A stretch of DNA of 64,000 bases from an uncultured Faecalibacterium sp. (GTDB lineage Bacteria; Bacillota; Clostridia; Oscillospirales; Ruminococcaceae). This document shows, one piece after another, positions 60,346 to 64,000 of this stretch (the first letter of the stretch is position 1; every line of letters begins with the position of its first letter). Position numbers and translations under genes: made by a program. The stretch spans positions 7,235 through 71,234 of the forward strand of contig UQDV01000010.1 in assembly GCA_900539945.1 (NCBI GenBank), read 5' to 3'. The notes below the pieces were generated by a model. That model was not told the DNA's origin. It saw nothing but the letters and a program-made list of their open reading frames with translations, and did not search any database.

Positions 60346-61682
60346 TGCACCGCCTCCTCCCGTACCATGCGGACAGCCGCCCGGGGCGGCACACCCTGCC
60401 CGATAAGATTGTCCACGGCAGGCGGGCTGAACAGGCTCAGCTGCTCGCAGCTGCCGCTGAACACGTTGGGGTCGATGAGCGCCCGGGTGATGCGCTCCCG
60501 CCCGGCGCTGCCGCGCCCCGGGTGTGCCCCGGCAAAGCCCCGGCAGGTGATGAAATACTGCGCCCGCTTGAGCACCACCCCCATGCGCTTGAGCTCGTCC
60601 AGCCCCAGGGCAGCCTGCTTGCGGGCGCGCCAGATGCGCCGGGCGCTTTTGGGGCCGATGCCCGGCACCCGCAGCAGCATTTCAAAGGGCGCACGGTTCA
60701 CGTCCACCGGGAACAGCCCGTAGTGCTGCACCGCCCAGTTGCATTTGGGGTCCAGATAGGGGTTGAAGTTGGGGTTATCCTGATCTAAAATTTCGTCTGC
60801 CTCGAACTGGTAGAACCGCAGCAGCCAGTCTGCCTGATACAGCCGGTGTTCCCGCAGCAGGGGTGGTTTGGTGTCCAGCGCGGGCAGGCGGGTGTCCTCG
60901 GCCACCGGGATGTAAGCCGAGTAGAACACCCGCTTGAGGCTGTACTTCTGGTACATGCTCTCGGTGAGCTTTAAAATGTGGTAGTCCGTTTCCGGCGAGG
61001 CCCCCACGATCATCTGGGTGCTCTGCCCGGCGGGAGCAAACTTCGGCGCGTGACGGTACAGGGTGAGCTCTTCCCGGCTGGCGGCACCGGACACTGCGAT
61101 CTGCTTCATGGGCCGGAAGATGGAGTGCCGCCCCTTGTCCGGGGCCAGCAGGTTCAGGCTGCGTTCGCTGGGCAATTCCACGTTCACGCTCAGACGGTCG
61201 GCCAGATACCCCAGCTGCTGCACAAGTTCCGGGCTGGTGCCGGGGATGGCCTTGGCGTGGATGTAGCCGCCAAAGCGGTATTCGCCCCGCAGCAGCCGCA
61301 GCACCGCCAGCATCCGCTCGGTGGTGTAGTCCGGGCTGCCCAGCACCGCGCTGGACAGGAACAAGCCCTCGATGTAGTTGCGGCGGTAGAACTCCATGGT
61401 CAGCTCGGCCAGCTCCCGGGGCGCAAAGGTGGCGCGTGGGATATCGTTGGACTTGCGGTTGACGCAGTAGCTGCAATCGAAGGAGCAGCAGTTGGTCATC
61501 AGCACCTTGAGCAGGCTCACACAGCGGCCGTCGGCGGTAAAGGCGTGGCAGCACCCCGGTGCATAACAGCTGCCCACGGTTCCGGCCCGCGCCGTGCGGG
61601 AAGCCCCGCTGGAGGTGCAGGCTACGTCGTATTTGGCGCTGTCGGCCAGAATGGTCAGCTTGTCCATGAGTGTCTGTTCCAT
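60324..61682 (-). CDS. TIGR03916-family putative DNA modification/repair radical SAM protein
   Basis: The 452-aa product has the radical SAM cluster CCSFDCSYC (CX3CX2C, near residue 65), a TIM-barrel core and a C-terminal helix-hairpin-helix (RVPGIGPKSARRIWRARKQA, near residue 345) typical of DNA binding. It would use SAM cleavage to act on DNA or a nucleobase; the reaction is unknown. The start MEQTLMDKLTIL at 61682 is chosen over the 61742 start, which adds a hydrophobic stretch not found in the family. Confidence 0.87.
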   Translation of the reverse strand: MEQTLMDKLTILADSAKYDVACTSSGASRTARAGTVGSCYAPGCCHAFTADGRCVSLLKVLMTNCCSFDCSYCVNRKSNDIPRATFAPRELAELTMEFYRRNYIEGLFLSSAVLGSPDYTTERMLAVLRLLRGEYRFGGYIHAKAIPGTSPELVQQLGYLADRLSVNVELPSERSLNLLAPDKGRHSIFRPMKQIAVSGAASREELTLYRHAPKFAPAGQSTQMIVGASPETDYHILKLTESMYQKYSLKRVFYSAYIPVAEDTRLPALDTKPPLLREHRLYQADWLLRFYQFEADEILDQDNPNFNPYLDPKCNWAVQHYGLFPVDVNRAPFEMLLRVPGIGPKSARRIWRARKQAALGLDELKRMGVVLKRAQYFITCRGFAGAHPGRGSAGRERITRALIDPNVFSGSCEQLSLFSPPAVDNLIGQGVPPRAAVRMVREEAVQCLAKAL

Positions 61683-61909
61683 AAAAATGCACCCCCGAAT
61701 GGAAAAAGAGTATAAAAGAAAAAGCCATACGCAAAACTGCAAATGGCTTTTGATTCAAAAAACAAATGCATGCAGAAAACCTGTTTGCTCGCTCTTTTCG
61801 TGAAAATGTGTTTGGAGTGGCCCGCAGGCCACGACAAACACGAAATAAAAAACAAATTTTCCGCTGAATATGGCCAGAGTGAAACGGAGGCCATTTTAAA
61901 ATAGAAGAT
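61683..61909 (-). other. AT-rich intergenic region with a hairpin
   Basis: No gene is visible. GTGTTTGGAGTGGCC (61808-61822) pairs with GGCCACGACAAACAC (61827-61841) with small mismatches and could end the S24 transcript on the minus strand. TGGCC...GGCCA brackets 61873-61895. Confidence 0.45.
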
Positions 61910-62542
61910 TTACCACTTGGCCTTGGTCTCCACCACGCGGCCGGCGATGTGCAGGTGGTTCAGGTCCTCGCCCTTGATCACCAGTTCGTTGTAGGCGGGG
62001 TTGAAGGGCTGCAGCACCACACAGTTGCCGCGCTGGATGTAGCGCTTCAGGGTGCCCTCGCCCTCGTCGCCGTAGATCAGCACGCCCAGGTCGCCGTTTT
62101 CCAGCGTGTCCTGCTTGTGCACCAGGGCCAGGTCACCGTCCTGGATGCGGGGCTCCATGCTGTCACCGCGCACCACCAGATAGAAATAGTTGGAGGGATC
62201 CTTCACGCGGGCATACTCCTGCCCGTAGTCTTCCTCAAAGGCCAGAGCACCGTAACCGGCCTTCACGGTGCCGATCACCGGGATCAAGCTCTCGGAATAG
62301 CTGCCAAAGAAGCGCTCTTCCGGGGCGGACACGTTGCTCACCGGGCGGTACAGCCCCAGCAGATAGTCTGCCGTGGTGTTCAGCAGCTCCGCGATGCGGG
62401 CCACGGTGGAGGGGTCGGGGGAGGATTTGCCGCTTTCCCACTTGCCGACGGCCTGCTGGGTCACGCCGAGCTTTGCGGCGAGTTCTGCCTGGCTCACGCC
62501 CTGTTTTTTGCGGCACTGCTTCAATAGCTCTGAAAACGACAT
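61910..62542 (-). CDS. XRE-family repressor with S24 (LexA-like) peptidase domain
   Basis: The 210-aa product has an N-terminal HTH (SQAELAAKLGVTQQAVGKWESGKSSPD, residues 16-42) and a C-terminal S24 domain with the Ser-Lys dyad in VRGDSMEPRI and GTLKRY. Ala-Gly in VKAGYG (near residue 92) is a plausible self-cleavage site. This is the layout of phage CI-type and SOS-linked repressors. It lies close to tRNA genes and a prophage edge, but no phage genes are next to it. Target unknown. Confidence 0.87.
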   Translation of the reverse strand: MSFSELLKQCRKKQGVSQAELAAKLGVTQQAVGKWESGKSSPDPSTVARIAELLNTTADYLLGLYRPVSNVSAPEERFFGSYSESLIPVIGTVKAGYGALAFEEDYGQEYARVKDPSNYFYLVVRGDSMEPRIQDGDLALVHKQDTLENGDLGVLIYGDEGEGTLKRYIQRGNCVVLQPFNPAYNELVIKGEDLNHLHIAGRVVETKAKW

Positions 62543-62587
62543 GGTAATTCTCCTTTACATCCAGAGGGGGATTCTTTTGATGGCTTT

Positions 62588-62616
62588 ATTATACAACAAA
62601 AAGGTGTTTCTGTAAA
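62588..62616 (-). promoter_or_regulatory. Promoter of the S24 repressor gene
   Basis: On the minus strand, TTTACA (62611-62616), 17 bp, TATAAT (62588-62593), about 45 bp before the ATG. Confidence 0.75.
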
Positions 62617-62697
62617 GAGCTTTCTGCAAGCGGAGCAAAAAAAGGTTGTGGGTGACGGCGGCTTTTCCCACCATCCTGAAAAAATTTGCAGAAAGGC

Positions 62698-62726
62698 TTG
62701 ACAGCACGCGGCAAATCTGGTAAATT
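62698..62726 (+). promoter_or_regulatory. Promoter of the tRNA-Ser genes
   Basis: TTGACA (62698-62703), 17 bp, TAAATT (62721-62726), 40 bp before the first tRNA. Confidence 0.8.
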
Positions 62727-62765
62727 AAATAGGCATTCGACACGGCGTAAGGCGAGTGTCCACAA

Positions 62766-62853
62766 GGAGAGATGTCCGAGTGGTTTAAGGAAGCAGTCTT
62801 GAAAACTGCCGTACGGCAACGTACCGTGGGTTCGAATCCCACTCTCTCCGCCA
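62766..62853 (+). tRNA. tRNA-Ser (UGA)
   Basis: 88 nt with encoded CCA. Acceptor stem GGAGAGA/TCTCTCC, a long variable arm (class II tRNA), anticodon stem-loop GCAGT-CTTGAAA-ACTGC giving anticodon TGA, T-arm GTGGG-TTCGAAT-CCCAC. Reads UCA and related serine codons. Confidence 0.97.
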
Positions 62854-62887
62854 TTTTTTATTGAATAAGTGTAACGCACTTTGCTCT

Positions 62888-62981
62888 GGAGTAGTACTCA
62901 AGAGGCCGAAGAGGCGCCCCTGCTAAGGGCGTAGGTCGTCTAAACAACGGCGCGAGGGTTCAAATCCCTCCTACTCCGCCA
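62888..62981 (+). tRNA. tRNA-Ser (GCU)
   Basis: 94 nt with encoded CCA. Acceptor stem GGAGTAG/CTACTCC, anticodon loop CTGCTAA giving anticodon GCT, a long variable arm and T-arm GAGGG-TTCAAAT-CCCTC. Reads AGC/AGU. It is 34 bp after the other tRNA-Ser. Its 3' end borders a phage-like region and is a possible attachment site. Confidence 0.97.
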
Positions 62982-62982
62982 A

Positions 62983-63029
62983 GAAAATCCCTCGTAGTTT
63001 CGTGAAAACTGCGGGGGATTTTCCTTTTG
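62983..63029 (+). terminator. Terminator of the tRNA-Ser transcript
   Basis: GAAAATCCCTCGTAGTTT (62983-63000) pairs with AAACTGCGGGGGATTTTC (63006-63023) through a few G-U pairs, loop CGTG plus one A, then CTTTTG. Confidence 0.8.
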
Positions 63030-63094
63030 TAAAATTCCTTCAGGCTTTGACAGACAGCGAAAGACCAAAACTGTTGCATCCTCGGTTGCACTCT

Positions 63095-63457
63095 TTAAGA
63101 TGGGTTATACAGCCCTCTCGCCATCCCATTATACAGCAGCTCCAGAAACTGCACGGCACTGGGGCAGCCGGTCAGCGGGTAGCCAGCCAGATGCTGCACC
63201 TGCGCAGGGTTGGTGGCCCATGCGGTCTGCGCGGCACGGCGGATCATGCTCTGAATGGCGGTCCAGTCGCAGCAATGGCGGTCTGCAATGGGCTCGTAAA
63301 TTTCTTTCTGGACGGCTTCCAGTCGGTCCTCCTGCTCGCAGATCAGCCGGAGCGCCTCGCTCAGAGTGTGGTAAGCCCGCATATTGCGGGTGATGCCCAG
63401 CGGGCGCAGCACCCCGTCCACCTGTGCGGCAAAGTCGGTCATATCATAAGTGGTCAT
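63095..63457 (-). CDS. Stand-alone Spo0A C-terminal-domain-like DNA-binding protein
   Basis: The 120-aa product aligns with the effector (DNA-binding) domain of Spo0A: VDGVLRPLGITRNMRAYHTLSEALRLI, EIYEPIADRHCCDWTAIQSMIRRAAQTAW and a final LAGYPLTGCPSAVQFLELLY, matching Spo0A's LFGYTVS..KPTNSEFIA. There is no receiver domain, so phosphorylation cannot control it in the usual way. GGAAGTG lies before ATG 63457. Seven short repeats resembling 0A boxes precede the gene. It stands between a tRNA and a phage holin. Confidence 0.8.
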   Translation of the reverse strand: MTTYDMTDFAAQVDGVLRPLGITRNMRAYHTLSEALRLICEQEDRLEAVQKEIYEPIADRHCCDWTAIQSMIRRAAQTAWATNPAQVQHLAGYPLTGCPSAVQFLELLYNGMARGLYNPS

Positions 63458-63486
63458 TTTTTACACTTCCTTCCGGTACAACTCTA

Positions 63487-63554
63487 GCTGGAAAATGCCG
63501 GAAATGTGCTGAAAGTGTTGCAATATGTCGCAACATGTCGGAATGCGCTGCAAA
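63487..63554. promoter_or_regulatory. Array of seven ~10-bp-phased TGYYGNAA repeats
   Basis: 8-mers at 63487 (AGCTGGAA), 63497 (TGCCGGAA), 63508 (TGCTGAAA), 63517 (TGTTGCAA), 63527 (TGTCGCAA), 63537 (TGTCGGAA) and 63547 (CGCTGCAA). The spacing is 10, 11, 9, 10, 10 and 10 bases, one helical turn each. The pattern resembles the Spo0A box TGTCGAA. The array begins 29 bp before the start codon of the Spo0A-C-like gene, so the protein could bind it cooperatively and control its own expression. Confidence 0.7.
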
Positions 63555-63555
63555 C

Positions 63556-63601
63556 AAAAACAGCCCCGTGGAACCGGAATCACCGGAACCACGGGGCTGT
63601 T
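63556..63601 (-). terminator. Terminator of the holin transcript
   Basis: ACAGCCCCGTGG (63561-63572) pairs with CCACGGGGCTGT (63590-63601), with inner CCGG/CCGG pairing. On the minus strand it is followed by TTTTTGTTTG. It isolates the Spo0A-C-like gene from the holin gene. Confidence 0.88.
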
Positions 63602-63657
63602 GTCATGCTATGCGGCCTTTCGGCCTGCCGCCGGAGCGGCTAAGTAGTGTAGCGGCC

Positions 63658-63927
63658 TTACTTGTTGACCTGGCTCTTCTTGTCCTCCAGGTACTTGTCC
63701 GCCTGGATCGCGGCAGCGGTGAACGAGTTGTTGCTCCACCAGCTGATCAGCGCGGCCACGGTGGTGATGCCAGCGGTGACCAGCTGCTCTACGGTGGCGC
63801 TCTCGATGGGCAGCACGGGCTTGCCGCAGGCGCTGAGGATCTGGTTGGTCAGGGCCAGCAGCAGGACAGCAGTGCGGGTGATGGTACCGGCGGAGATGGT
63901 GGGTGCGTTGTAGGTCTTTGCGTTCAT
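63658..63927 (-). CDS. Phage holin, SPP1-type family
   Basis: The 89-aa product has two hydrophobic segments, TITRTAVLLLALTNQILSACG and VEQLVTAGITTVAALISWWSN, then the charged FTAAAIQADKYLEDKKSQ. This is the layout of SPP1-type holins, with WW-NNSFT-A characteristic. It makes membrane pores so that an endolysin can reach the cell wall. AAAGGAAC precedes the ATG. No endolysin is in the window; the phage genes should continue to the right. Confidence 0.82.
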   Translation of the reverse strand: MNAKTYNAPTISAGTITRTAVLLLALTNQILSACGKPVLPIESATVEQLVTAGITTVAALISWWSNNSFTAAAIQADKYLEDKKSQVNK

Positions 63928-63929
63928 AG

Positions 63930-64000
63930 TCAGTTCCTTTCTCTCTCGTGTTCGTTGGCTTCTAAATCTGCGATGCGGTGGTTGGCCACCTTCATCTGCT
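63930..64000 (-). CDS. Phage-like small protein, C-terminal part only
   Basis: The last 22 or 23 codons of a minus-strand gene are visible, reading QMKVANHRIADLEANEHERERN and a TGA stop two bases before the holin start. The sequence is charged and helical, as in coiled-coil proteins that often precede holins (XhlA-like). The gene starts beyond the window, so no family can be assigned. Confidence 0.45.
   Translation of the reverse strand, partial: QMKVANHRIADLEANEHERERN

Overview
The window is GC-rich DNA from an anaerobic, Gram-positive clostridial genome. Supporting signs are HrcA/CIRCE heat-shock control, a T-box before asnS, many sporulation genes (spoVT, spoVAC-AD-AE, gpr-spoIIP, a SpoVK-like ATPase) and the Bacillus-like order rpsT / gpr / spoIIP. 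Gene content and composition suggest the Oscillospiraceae (Ruminococcaceae) near Faecalibacterium, Gemmiger or Subdoligranulum. That placement is inferred from general knowledge, not from a comparison.

Layout. 1-2.6 kb: the 3' end of an amino-acid:cation symporter, a BaiN/HI0933-type flavoprotein and spoVT. 2.6-7.8 kb: hrcA-grpE-dnaK-dnaJ behind a perfect CIRCE operator. 7.8-13.2 kb, mostly minus strand: two tandem double-glycine leader peptides (putative bacteriocins or signals), an MBOAT/DHHW O-acylation pair, a DUF4358 lipoprotein and a VanY-type carboxypeptidase. 13.2-20 kb: spoVAC-AD-AE, a TetR/MFS efflux pair with two copies of one operator, rpsT, gpr and spoIIP. 20-26.5 kb: T-box/asnS, mutY, small membrane proteins, an M23-like protein without zinc ligands, and an anti-sigma/ECF sigma pair with its own ECF-type promoter. 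26.5-36.2 kb: aldo/keto reductase, prfC, a GNAT-methyltransferase fusion, htrA, pullulanase and a two-module AAA+ ATPase.

36.2-45.5 kb is a minus-strand cluster for the whole common aromatic pathway: pheA-aroB-aroC-aroEK (fusion)-aroQ-aroF-aroA-tyrA, ending with a WYL regulator. Together the enzymes run from PEP and erythrose-4-phosphate to chorismate and on to the phenylalanine and tyrosine branch precursors. 45.6-54.6 kb holds plsC with two small-operon partners, a DUF624 membrane protein with a C39-like pseudoprotease and a cytidylate-kinase-like protein, a MATE exporter, an HdeD-like protein and a FAD dehydrogenase. 54.6-58.4 kb is a PTS EIIBC plus esterase unit divergent from an RpiR regulator. 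58.4-62.6 kb has a cyclophilin, a membrane-anchored XRE regulator, a radical-SAM/TIGR03915 DNA-metabolism pair and an S24 repressor. Two tRNA-Ser genes follow. The right edge (63-64 kb) looks like a prophage lysis end: a holin and an isolated Spo0A C-terminal-domain protein.

The signals most worth following are: (1) the paired GG-leader peptides; (2) seven TGYYGNAA repeats spaced about 10 bp apart directly upstream of the Spo0A-C-like gene; (3) a 40-nt intergenic motif found twice with a compensatory base-pair change, which looks like an undescribed structured RNA; (4) dispersed palindromic MITE-like elements, one of them inside the aromatic operon; and (5) several pseudo-enzymes and fusions.
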